Below are positions 1-6,774 of a stretch of DNA of 14,107 nucleotides, piece by piece. Positions within the stretch are counted from its first letter, which is position 1, and each line of letters starts with the position of its first letter. The notes under the pieces are model-generated. The model did not search any database and had not been told where the DNA came from. It saw only the letters and a list, made by a program, of their open reading frames with translations. The position numbers were made by a program, and so were the translations under genes. Origin of the DNA: an uncultured Sphingomonadales bacterium (lineage in GTDB: Bacteria > Pseudomonadota > Alphaproteobacteria > Sphingomonadales > Sphingomonadaceae); assembly GCA_903893935.1 (NCBI GenBank), contig CAITOD010000298.1:1-14107 (forward strand), given 5' to 3'.

Positions 1-357
1 ATAATCCTTGTCTTCCAGGCGATTGTCGCCGCCGCTGGCAAGCTGTTCCTCGGCTGGCGCGCCATTTTCATTGTATGTGGCCGCATCTTTGCAGGAAGCG
101 GCATCGCCTTGCGCGCATGCCGCCATAAAGCAGGCTTTGGCGTTGCCGAATGGCCCGTCCGGATCGGCGCCCTTTCCAGCGCAAAAGGCTTCGTCCAGAT
201 GCAATGCGTCGGGTTTGCCGGCCGATAAACGCTTGGGTTTTGCGGCTGGCACTGTTGCGGTTGACCGCGCGGCACCCTGTGCGGCCTGCTGCGAAGCGCC
301 GTTGTTCGAAGAACAACCGGCCAAGGCCATGATCACGATTGCCAGCAACAGCCTCAT
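1..357 (-). CDS. Putative lipoprotein, C-terminus cut by window edge
   Basis: The reading frame from the ATG at 357 stays open for 119 codons to the left edge, so the true C-terminus lies outside the window. The N-terminus (MRLLLAIVIMALAGC) is a short hydrophobic signal ending in a lipobox (L-A-G-C, Cys15), which predicts a lipid-anchored exported protein. After it comes a low-complexity Ala/Ser/Gln linker. A Cys-containing segment follows (FCAGKG, KACFMAACAQGDAASCKDAA) that recalls the Cys and Ala/Gly pattern of one Sel1-like repeat, though one copy is not enough to assign the family. No clear Shine-Dalgarno is seen. It lies 118 bp downstream of the MFS gene on the same strand, so co-transcription is possible but not shown. 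Function unknown. Confidence 0.7.
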   Translation of the reverse strand, partial: MRLLLAIVIMALAGCSSNNGASQQAAQGAARSTATVPAAKPKRLSAGKPDALHLDEAFCAGKGADPDGPFGNAKACFMAACAQGDAASCKDAATYNENGAPAEEQLASGGDNRLEDKDY

Positions 358-475
358 AGGCCCGGCACATGCCACGGCTCTGCCGCCCAATGCAACCGGC
401 CCCACGCACTTTAGCGCAACGATCCCGCCATGGCGGCTTCGCCGTCCGCTCGAACCGCGAAGTCGTCTGTGGCGC

Positions 476-1627
476 CTAAACTGCCCGGGTTGGTTGCGCG
501 GCATACCACCGCACCAGCATCAGCATGACAGTCGCCACACCCGCGAGGCCGGCCAGGATCGGCCAGGCAAAGCTCGCGCCCAGCGCGAGTGTGGTGGCGG
601 CCAACAGGCAGGCGAGCGCGCAGCCGAGGTCCCAGCCGGCTTCGGTCGCCATGGCAAAGCGCAAGGGGCAGGCCGAACGCCGCGCCATGGCATAAAGCGG
701 CGCGAGCAGCGCCACCTGGGTGATCGGGGTGACCACCGCGCCCAGCGCGGTCGCGGCGACGGCTGCGACCGGGTGCTGCCAGGCGAGCGCTTTCACCAGC
801 ACGGCAAACCCGGCGCAGCCGTAAGCGAGCGGCACCATCGCTCGGCCATGCCCGGCATCGATGCGCCGCCCGACCAGCAGGCTCGCACCCGCAGCACATG
901 CGCCCGCGAGCGCCAAAGTGCCGCCAAATGCGCCGAAGCGTTCGCCCAGCGATACGAACAGCGCAAGGTTCCAAACCACGTTGACTGCGCCCGAATGCAG
1001 CCCTTCGGCGCAGTACAAAGGCCGCGCAAAGCCGATCACGCGCGGTTCCAGCCGTGCCTCGGGCGCGATGCGCACATCGGGTGCGGCCATCAGCGGCCAG
1101 GCCGCCGCCAGCTGGATCGCCGCGACCAGCGCAAAGCCCGCAATCGGCCCCATGCGGTCGTGGATCAGCCCGCCCAGCACCGGGGCGACAATGCCGACGC
1201 TGGCGGTCGCCGCCTGTTGCAGGCTGACTTGCCGCCCGCGCGAGGCCTGATCGGCAATCGCCGCGTTCCACGCATGCCACGCGGTCCAGTAGAGCACGCT
1301 GCCGAGCCCCATCGCGAGCACATAGCCCAGCATCCAGCCATCGGCGTGGCGGACAAAGCCCAAGAGCACATAGCCGCCCGCGCGCACCACGATCCCCGCC
1401 AGCACAACTTGCCGCAACCCGCGACCGATGGCCAAAGGCAGCACCAGCGGGCGCATGGCAAACCGCGTCATCACCAGCGCGGCAAAGGCGGCCAGCGCCA
1501 GCGGCTGCGACAGGCCCTGTTTGACCAGAAACGCGGTCATGAACAGCCCGCCGGTGTTTTCGGCAAGCGATTGCAGCGCGCTGTGGACTGTTATCGCGCC
1601 GAACGGACTGGCTTTGCGCGCGGTCAT
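476..1627 (-). CDS. MFS transporter
   Basis: This is a 383-residue polytopic membrane protein made almost entirely of hydrophobic segments separated by short basic loops, with about 11-12 predicted membrane spans. That length and pattern fit the major facilitator superfamily. Short basic loops such as DRMGP and GRRIDAGHGR sit where MFS proteins carry their cytoplasmic loop motifs. The start at 1627 is chosen because it overlaps the purN stop in an ATGA arrangement, implying translational coupling; an in-frame ATG further upstream (1705) would sit deep inside purN. Placement behind purM and purN suggests co-expression with purine synthesis. The substrate cannot be read from the sequence, so purine or drug efflux would be a guess. 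Confidence 0.8.
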   Translation of the reverse strand: MTARKASPFGAITVHSALQSLAENTGGLFMTAFLVKQGLSQPLALAAFAALVMTRFAMRPLVLPLAIGRGLRQVVLAGIVVRAGGYVLLGFVRHADGWMLGYVLAMGLGSVLYWTAWHAWNAAIADQASRGRQVSLQQAATASVGIVAPVLGGLIHDRMGPIAGFALVAAIQLAAAWPLMAAPDVRIAPEARLEPRVIGFARPLYCAEGLHSGAVNVVWNLALFVSLGERFGAFGGTLALAGACAAGASLLVGRRIDAGHGRAMVPLAYGCAGFAVLVKALAWQHPVAAVAATALGAVVTPITQVALLAPLYAMARRSACPLRFAMATEAGWDLGCALACLLAATTLALGASFAWPILAGLAGVATVMLMLVRWYAAQPTRAV

Positions 1628-2589
1628 TCGCCCAGCAGCTGCGCCAGCTTGCGCGGTGCCACCGCCAGCCAGCTGCGTTGCAGCCATTCGGCCACTTCGT
1701 CCCAATCGGGCTCGGCCCCATCTGACTCCGGGGGGTTCAGCAGAATCGCGATCCAGTCGTCGCCGAAGTAGGCCGGGCGATAGAACCGGCCGGGGTCGCG
1801 CTCGATCAGCGCTTCCTGCTCGTCAAGCCCGCTGATCTTGACCAGCAGCGCGATGCGCCCGTCGCCATGATGGTTGGTCGCGACGTAAGCGAATTTCTTG
1901 CCCTTGATCACGCCAAAGCTGGTCATGCCGTGGCTGCGCGCTTCGTCGCTCGCCGGCAGCGCCAGCGCGTGCTCGCGCACCCGCCCGGTCAGCCATTCGG
2001 GCGAACGCGCGCGCGCGACCAGTTCCGCGAGGCACCGCGCATAGAGCTGGTGCTCGGCCAGGAGCACGCGCGCGGCAAGGCTTTCGGGCGTGTCGCCGGG
2101 CACGATCGCCACCGCAATCTGCCCGAGCACCGGACCATGATCGAGTTCGGGCGTGACCAGATGCACCGTGCAGCCGCCATGGCTGTCGCCCGCCGCCAGC
2201 GCGCGCGCATGCGTGTGGATCCCCTGGTACCTGGGCAGCAGGCTCGGATGGATATTGACCATGCGATCGGCCCAGCGCGTCACGAACGCCGCGCCCAGAA
2301 TGCGCATATAGCCGGCCAGCGCGATATAGCGCGCGCCGGCGCCCAGCACTGCGGCTTCCATCGCCGCGTCGTGATCGTCGCGCGTCATGCCTTTGTGTGA
2401 CAGCACAAATGTTGCCACGCCTTCGGCTTGCGCCAGCACCAGCCCGCCCGCATCGGCGCGGTTCGACGCGACCAGCACGATGCGGTAGGGGCATTGCGGA
2501 TGGCGGCTGGCATAGAGCAGCGCCGCCATATTGGTGCCGCTGCCCGAAATGAGCACCGCCACGGGCACGCGCGGCGGCGTGTCAGGCAT
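1624..2589 (-). CDS. purN: PurN: GAR transformylase fused to MmcQ/YjbR domain
   Basis: Phosphoribosylglycinamide formyltransferase transfers a formyl group from 10-formyl-THF to GAR in cytosolic purine synthesis. The N-terminal ~190 residues carry the family features: GSGTN (16-20), AGYMRILG (92-99), the catalytic motif N112-I-H114-PSLLPRYQG, and D150 in PELDHGP. The H-to-D spacing of 36 equals that of E. coli PurN (H108, D144). The protein continues to residue 321, whereas stand-alone PurN is about 210 residues. Residues ~202-318 ([60 protein letters not shown]) match the MmcQ/YjbR fold. The start at 2589 overlaps the purM stop by 8 bp; the upstream in-frame ATG at 2634 would lie inside purM. 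The role of the added domain is unknown. Confidence 0.93.
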   Translation of the reverse strand: MPDTPPRVPVAVLISGSGTNMAALLYASRHPQCPYRIVLVASNRADAGGLVLAQAEGVATFVLSHKGMTRDDHDAAMEAAVLGAGARYIALAGYMRILGAAFVTRWADRMVNIHPSLLPRYQGIHTHARALAAGDSHGGCTVHLVTPELDHGPVLGQIAVAIVPGDTPESLAARVLLAEHQLYARCLAELVARARSPEWLTGRVREHALALPASDEARSHGMTSFGVIKGKKFAYVATNHHGDGRIALLVKISGLDEQEALIERDPGRFYRPAYFGDDWIAILLNPPESDGAEPDWDEVAEWLQRSWLAVAPRKLAQLLGE

Positions 2590-3688
2590 AGTGCACGGCT
2601 TCCCACGACGCGCGCGCCGACCACGTTTCGGCATGGCCCGACACGGTGCAGCCGCGCGGCCCGGCGATCACGTGGCCCACGGTGAACACGGTTTCGCCCG
2701 CTGCGGTAAGGTCGGCGGCGAGCGGCGCGGCTTCGTCGGGCGCCACCGCGAGCACCATGCCGATCCCGCAATTGAACGTGCGCGCCATTTCCTCGGGCTC
2801 GATCTGCCCTTGTGCCTGGAGAAACGCCATCAATCGCGGCTGGTCCCAGCCATCGGCGTCGATCCGCGCGTGGAGCCCGGCGGGCAGCACGCGCGGCACG
2901 TTTTCGAGCAGTCCGCCGCCGGTGATATGCGCCAGCGCATGCACGCGGCCGGCGCGGATGAACGGCAGCAGCGTCCTCACATAAATCCGCGTCGGCTCGA
3001 TCAGATGGTCGATCAGCAGGCGTTCGTTGTCGAACAGTGCCGGGCGGTCGAGCTTCCAGCCTTTGTCGGCGGCAAGGCGCCGGACCAGCGAATAACCGTT
3101 CGAATGCACGCCCGAAGCGGCAAGCCCCAGCAGCACATCGCCTGCGGCCACGCGGTCGCCGGTCAATTGCTCGCCGCGTTCGACCGCGCCGACGCAAAAG
3201 CCGGCAAGGTCATAGTCGCCCGGCGCGTACATCCCCGGCATCTCGGCGGTTTCGCCGCCGATCAGCGCGCAGCCGGCGATCCGGCAGCCTTCGGCAATGC
3301 CTGCGATCACGCGCTCGGCAACGCCGGTGTCGAGCCTGCCGGTAGCGAAATAATCGAGGAAGAACAGCGGCTCGGCGCCCTGGACAATCAGGTCGTTGAC
3401 GCACATCGCGACAAGGTCGATGCCGATTTGATCATGCCGGTCGTGATCGATCGCCAGCTTGACTTTGGTGCCCACGCCATCGTTGCCGGCGACCAGCAGC
3501 GGGTCTTTGTAGCCCGCCGCGCGCAGATCGAAAAACCCGCCAAATCCGCCGAGTTCGGCATCGGCACCGGGCCGCGCGGTGGCGCGCGCCAGCGGCCCGA
3601 TGGCTTTGACCAGCGCATTGCCGGCGGCGATGTTCACGCCGGCCTGGGCGTAGCTGTAAGGGGCGGTCTGGTCGGTTTCGCTGGTCAT
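2582..3688 (-). CDS. purM: PurM: phosphoribosylformylglycinamidine cyclo-ligase (AIR synthetase)
   Basis: PurM closes FGAM to AIR with ATP, the fifth step of purine synthesis. The 368-residue product has the family's features: [15 protein letters not shown] near the N-terminus, the Gly-rich GGFGGFFDL, the ATP-site segment [48 protein letters not shown], and [13 protein letters not shown]. The C-terminal half has [16 protein letters not shown] and FNCGIGM. Bacterial PurM is about 345-370 residues. The ATG at 3688 fits this better than the in-frame GTG at 3727, which would add 13 atypical residues. No strong Shine-Dalgarno precedes either start. It is first in a leftward purM-purN-MFS run and diverges from the DUF2066/HMA-like-hda operon. 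Confidence 0.97.
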   Translation of the reverse strand: MTSETDQTAPYSYAQAGVNIAAGNALVKAIGPLARATARPGADAELGGFGGFFDLRAAGYKDPLLVAGNDGVGTKVKLAIDHDRHDQIGIDLVAMCVNDLIVQGAEPLFFLDYFATGRLDTGVAERVIAGIAEGCRIAGCALIGGETAEMPGMYAPGDYDLAGFCVGAVERGEQLTGDRVAAGDVLLGLAASGVHSNGYSLVRRLAADKGWKLDRPALFDNERLLIDHLIEPTRIYVRTLLPFIRAGRVHALAHITGGGLLENVPRVLPAGLHARIDADGWDQPRLMAFLQAQGQIEPEEMARTFNCGIGMVLAVAPDEAAPLAADLTAAGETVFTVGHVIAGPRGCTVSGHAETWSARASWEAVHYA

Positions 3689-3761
3689 GGTTTGGGGGCC
3701 GTATCGCTTTCCCGCTTGGATTTCCACTTGCCTTTGGGCAAAAGCGCGCTGTTATGACGAG

Positions 3762-3777
3762 GTTCCCTGACGGGAAC
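3762..3777. repeat. Small hairpin beside the large palindrome
   Basis: GTTCCC-TGAC-GGGAAC is a perfect 6-bp stem with a 4-nt loop. It abuts the large hairpin at 3778 and may belong to the same inserted element. It lies in the divergent purM/hda-operon promoter region. Confidence 0.5.
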
Positions 3778-3866
3778 GCAGACCTCCCGCCCCGCCTCCC
3801 CGCCCGACCACCACCGCATGATGGTATCATTGGTGGCCGGGCAGGAAGGCGGGGCGGGAGGTCTGC
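3778..3866. repeat. 89-bp near-perfect palindrome, possible dispersed repeat/MITE-like element
   Basis: The left arm (3778-3806, beginning GCAGACCTCCCGCCCCGCC) and right arm (3838-3866) are 29 nt each and match as inverted repeats at 27 positions. The centre adds CCACCA/TGGTGG and ATGAT-GGT-ATCAT, so nearly the whole stretch can fold into one rod. It lies between two divergent genes, so it is not an obvious terminator for either. The arms are pyrimidine/purine biased and unlike the neighbouring coding sequence. This suggests a dispersed palindromic element that landed in the promoter region. No transposase or clear target duplication is seen. Confidence 0.75.
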
Positions 3867-3928
3867 ATCGCGCGCCAGCGCGACCTTGGAAAACAGTGTG
3901 TTCGTTTGCTGCGGCGCTTCGCCGTGTC

Positions 3929-3932
3929 GGAG
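3929..3932 (+). promoter_or_regulatory. Shine-Dalgarno GGAG supporting TTG start at 3938
   Basis: GGAG followed by 5 nt and TTG at 3938-3940 is the best start signal for the DUF2066/HMA-like gene. The in-frame ATG codons at 3818 and 3821 lie inside the palindrome. A GTG at 3896 is the other alternative. Confidence 0.5.
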
Positions 3933-3937
3933 TTGCC

Positions 3938-5200
3938 TTGGCCCTTCTGAGCCTTCTGTCGAAGTCTTCGCGGTATCACCGGCTTGCGCTTGCAGGCGCC
4001 GGGGCCGTTCTGCTGGGCGTGGCCGGTGCTGTGGTATGGGCACAGATCGAAGGCGATCGCGGGATTGCGCCGGTTGCCAGCACCGGCGATTTCGAAGTGG
4101 GCGGGATCGAGGTCGAAACCACCGGAAAGACCGCCGCCGAAGCGCGTGCCGAAGGCTGGCGCAAGGCGACGCGGCTGGCGTGGGACAAGCTCTATGCGCA
4201 GCGCGGGGTGAGCGGGGGCGCGGGCTCGCTCGACGATGGCACGCTCGCGGGCATGGTTTCGGCGATTGCGGTCGAACACGAAAACATCGGCCCGCATCGC
4301 TATATCGCGCGGCTGGGCGTGGTGTTCGATCGCGCACGCGCGGCGGGCTTGCTCGGGCTGCAAGGCGGCGGCGCGCGTTCGGCACCGCTGCTGGTGATCC
4401 CGCTGCTCTATCAGGGCGGGGTCGCCAGCGTGTTCGAAACGCGCACGCCCTGGCAAAAGGCCTGGGCCGATTTCCACACCGGCGAAAGCGTGATCGACTA
4501 TGTGCGGCCGGGCGGCGGCGGCGCCGATGGCCTGCTGATCGATGCGGGGCAGGTCGGCCGGCGCAGCCGCAACTGGTGGCGCACGATTCTCGACCAGTAT
4601 GGCGCCGAAGACGTGGTGATCCCGATCGCGCGGCTCGAACGGCAATGGCCGGGTGGGCCGATCAAAGGCACGTTCACCGCGCGGCACGGCCCCGACAACC
4701 AGTATCTCGGCAGCTTTGAGCTGACCGCGCCGGGCGAGGACAAGCTGCCGGCGATGCTCGCCGATGCGGTCAGGCGGATCGATGCGATCTATGCGCAGGC
4801 GCTCGCCGAAGGCCGGCTCAACCCCGATCCCTCGCTCAACAGCGCCCCGCAGATCGATCCAAAACTGATCCAGGCGCTGCTCGACAAATTGCCGCCGCCG
4901 CAAAGTATCAATCGCGGCGCAGCGGCGCCTTCCGCCTCGACGCTGGGCGGTTCCGCGCCTGCCGTCGCGGTCTATCAGGTCCAGTTCGTCAGCCCCGATG
5001 TCGCGGCAATCGACGCCGCGCAAGCCGCGGTGCGCGCGGTGCCCGGCGTGCAGGCCGCGACCACCACCTCGCTGGCGCTCGGCGGGGTGTCGGTCATGCG
5101 CGTTACGTATGCGGGCGAAATCGAAACTCTCGCCGCCGGCTTGCGCGCGCAAGGCTGGAAAGTGACGCAAGGGGCGGGCGTGCTGAGCATCCGGCGATGA
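3938..5200 (+). CDS. Membrane-anchored DUF2066-like / heavy-metal-associated-domain-like protein
   Basis: From the TTG at 3938 the product is 420 residues. Residues ~12-36 (RYHRLALAGAGAVLLG...VVWAQ) form one basic-then-hydrophobic segment, either an uncleaved anchor or a signal peptide. The middle domain (FEVGGIEVETTGKTAAEARAEGW, then RYIARLGVVFDRAR and PLLVIPLLYQGG) resembles DUF2066 proteins. The C-terminal ~75 residues look like an HMA-type ferredoxin fold (VYQVQFVSPDVAAIDAAQAAV, VRAVPGVQAATTTSLALGGVSVMRVTY), but there is no CxxC metal site, so metal binding is unlikely. The stop overlaps the hda start as ATGA. In gammaproteobacteria a DUF2066 gene also lies between purM and hda, which supports the family link. 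Molecular function is unknown. The N-terminus is uncertain because an inserted palindrome lies just upstream. Confidence 0.75.
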   Translation: MALLSLLSKSSRYHRLALAGAGAVLLGVAGAVVWAQIEGDRGIAPVASTGDFEVGGIEVETTGKTAAEARAEGWRKATRLAWDKLYAQRGVSGGAGSLDDGTLAGMVSAIAVEHENIGPHRYIARLGVVFDRARAAGLLGLQGGGARSAPLLVIPLLYQGGVASVFETRTPWQKAWADFHTGESVIDYVRPGGGGADGLLIDAGQVGRRSRNWWRTILDQYGAEDVVIPIARLERQWPGGPIKGTFTARHGPDNQYLGSFELTAPGEDKLPAMLADAVRRIDAIYAQALAEGRLNPDPSLNSAPQIDPKLIQALLDKLPPPQSINRGAAAPSASTLGGSAPAVAVYQVQFVSPDVAAIDAAQAAVRAVPGVQAATTTSLALGGVSVMRVTYAGEIETLAAGLRAQGWKVTQGAGVLSIRR

Positions 5201-5835
5201 GCCAGATTGCCTTGCCGCTGGCGATGGAACCGGGCGGCGAAACGATCGTGACCGGGCCTTCGTTGCAACCCGTGCTGAGCGCGTTGCAAGCAAGCCAGGC
5301 GTGGCCCTATCGCACCGCCGTGCTCAGCGGGCCGCCGCGTTCGGGCAAGAGCCTGCTCGCGCGCTGGTTCGGCGCCAGCGGCGCGGGGCTTGCGGTCGAC
5401 GATGCCGATCGGCTCGACGAAGTCGATCTGTTCCATCGCTGGAACCGCGCGCAAGCCGAAAATCGCGCGCTGCTGGTGGTGGCGGGCGCACCGGTCGCCG
5501 CGCCCGGGCAAACCAGCGGCTGGCGGATTGCGCTGCCCGATCTCGCTTCGCGGCTGGGCGCGGCCCTGCCGCTGACAATCGCCCCGCCCGACGATGCGCT
5601 GCTGCGCGCGCTGATCGGCGAACTGGCGCGGCGGCGCGGGCTGATCATGGGCGAGGCGGTGCTCGACTGGCTGATCCCGCGGATCGAGCGCAGCCATGCC
5701 GCAGCCGAAACGCTGGTCGCCACGCTTGACCGGCTGTCGCTCGAACGCAAGGCGCCGGTCACGATCGCACTCGCGCGCGATGCCCTGGCGAATGGCCTCG
5801 AAGGGCATGGCCAATGGCAGCCAAGGCTCTTATGA
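5197..5835 (+). CDS. hda: Hda/HdaA-type DnaA inactivator (AAA+ DnaA homologue)
   Basis: The 212-residue product is a short DnaA-like AAA+ protein. Hda works with the DNA-loaded sliding clamp to stimulate ATP hydrolysis by DnaA and prevent re-initiation of replication. Q3-IALPL8 is a clamp-binding motif (QxxLxL) at the extreme N-terminus, as in Hda proteins. Walker A is GPPRSGKS (45-52). The Walker B-like LAVDDADRL (65-73) has D68-D69. A sensor-1-like strand LLVVAGAP (92-99) follows. ASRL with R119 matches the box VII arginine position. The DnaA DNA-binding domain IV is absent, as expected. ATGA overlap with the upstream gene implies coupled translation. Confidence 0.92.
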   Translation: MSQIALPLAMEPGGETIVTGPSLQPVLSALQASQAWPYRTAVLSGPPRSGKSLLARWFGASGAGLAVDDADRLDEVDLFHRWNRAQAENRALLVVAGAPVAAPGQTSGWRIALPDLASRLGAALPLTIAPPDDALLRALIGELARRRGLIMGEAVLDWLIPRIERSHAAAETLVATLDRLSLERKAPVTIALARDALANGLEGHGQWQPRLL

Positions 5836-6289
5836 TCGCGCCGATGATCGGCAGCCGCGAAACACGCAAACCCGCGATCGCGCGCGTTCACCCCGGGCGC
5901 GGGGCACGGCGCTGAGCGGGGCCGGCAGCAACGAGGGCCAGAGCCCGGCCGGTGCCACCGTGGTCGCGTTTCCGCGCGCGAGCGCCTTGCAAGTGGCGTT
6001 CGATCGCGTCGAATTGATGCGCATTCTCGATCTCTACGGCCGCATGGTCGCCGTCGGCCAATGGCGCGACTATGCGATTGCGTTCGACCGCGAGGCGGCG
6101 AGCTTCAGCGCATTCAAACGCACCGCCGAACGCCCGACGGCGCGCATCGAAAAGCGCCCGGCGCTGCGCCACAAGCAGGGGATGTGGGCGCTCTACGGCG
6201 AAGCGGGCCAGGTGCTGAAACGCGGGCACGATCTCGCCGGCGTGCTCTCCCCGCTCGAACGCAAATTGCTGAAAATCGTTGCGGATTGA
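5807..6289 (+). CDS. DUF2794 family protein
   Basis: The C-terminal ~105 residues match DUF2794, a small alphaproteobacterial family of unknown function: VVAFPR, VAFDRVELMRILDLYGRMVAVGQWRDYAIAF, FSAFKRTAERPTARIEKRPALRHKQGMWALYGEAGQVLKRGHDLAGVLSPLERKLLKIV. The start is uncertain. The ATG at 5807 overlaps hda by 29 bp and gives 160 residues with a ~50-residue polar N-terminal tail not typical of the family. A GTG at 5960, just before the VAFPR segment, would give a product of about 109 residues, nearer the usual size. Neither has a convincing Shine-Dalgarno. Its position directly behind hda suggests the same transcript. Confidence 0.85.
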   Translation: MANGSQGSYDRADDRQPRNTQTRDRARSPRARGTALSGAGSNEGQSPAGATVVAFPRASALQVAFDRVELMRILDLYGRMVAVGQWRDYAIAFDREAASFSAFKRTAERPTARIEKRPALRHKQGMWALYGEAGQVLKRGHDLAGVLSPLERKLLKIVAD

Positions 6290-6575
6290 ACTGGTGCCGG
6301 GCCTCGCCGTGCTGCTCGCCGGCTGCGGGCACGCGGCCCCGCACGCGCCGCAGGCGCACGGCGCGCCGGTGTTGCGCGCGGTGTATCGCGATCAGGCGCA
6401 GCACCTGCTGATTGCCCTGCCCGACGCGGACCATGGCCTTCCGCACGGCGATTGCGCGGCACCGCTGCTGGTTGACGATGCCACCGGCGCCGCGCGGCAG
6501 ATTACCCCTGCCGAAGCAGCCGACCGCATCAAGCGCATGCAACTGGCCGGCGCGGTCCACGGCACCTGCCCCTGA
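6279..6575 (+). CDS. Small putative lipoprotein
   Basis: A 98-residue frame starts at TTG 6279, overlapping the end of the DUF2794 gene by 11 bp; an alternative GTG is at 6294. The N-terminus (VPGLAVLLAGCGHAAP) gives a hydrophobic stretch with a lipobox L-A-G-C, although the signal is short. The mature part has two further cysteines (GDCAAP and the C-terminal GTCP) that could pair in the periplasm. No family is recognised. Overlap with the upstream gene suggests it ends the operon, and the inverted repeat just downstream may end the transcript. Confidence 0.6.
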   Translation: MRIELVPGLAVLLAGCGHAAPHAPQAHGAPVLRAVYRDQAQHLLIALPDADHGLPHGDCAAPLLVDDATGAARQITPAEAADRIKRMQLAGAVHGTCP

Positions 6576-6602
6576 GCCAGCGCAAACCCTGTCCCCTGTC
6601 TC

Positions 6603-6630
6603 CCGACCTCCGACCTCCGACTTCCGACCT
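6603..6630 (+). repeat. Four tandem 7-nt units (CCGACCT)
   Basis: CCGACCT occurs at 6603, 6610 and 6624, with a CCGACTT variant at 6617, directly before the inverted repeat. It is a short microsatellite-like tract in a non-coding convergent gap. Confidence 0.7.
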
Positions 6631-6631
6631 C

Positions 6632-6738
6632 CGTTCGTGCTGAGCCTGTCGAAGCATGCGCGCAAGGGTGGGGGTGTCGAAGGTATGGCGCGTTCGGCGC
6701 GCGTTAGCGCGCATGCTTCGACAAGCTCAGCACGAACG
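6632..6738. repeat. Sphingomonad-type inverted repeat between convergent genes
   Basis: Two 32-nt arms (6632-6663 and 6707-6738) match as inverted copies with one mismatch. The core is GTGCTGAGCYTGTCGAAGCA. The 43-nt loop includes a further GCGCGCGTTAGCGCGC palindrome. This core is a repeat widely found between genes of sphingomonads and relatives. It separates the small lipoprotein (+) from the SDR (-), so it may act as a bidirectional terminator or RNA-stabilising hairpin. There is no T-tract, so intrinsic termination is not certain. Confidence 0.85.
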
Positions 6739-6774
6739 GACGGGGGGGACCCTCGCGCAGTTTGACGCAGCCCG

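Noticed and set aside
8..1771. 587-codon open frame on the plus strand
   Set aside because: It is antisense to the MFS and lipoprotein genes. The translation is Arg/His/Gln-rich with no family features, as expected for a frame opposite GC-rich genes.
3778..3866. Insertion sequence
   Set aside because: There is no transposase frame and the element is only 89 bp. At most it is a MITE-like or REP-like repeat.
3827..5293. 488-codon minus-strand frame
   Set aside because: Antisense to the DUF2066/HMA-like gene; composition is typical of a shadow frame.
6603..6738. CRISPR-like repeat
   Set aside because: There is one inverted pair and a 7-nt tandem tract, with no regular repeat-spacer pattern and no cas genes.
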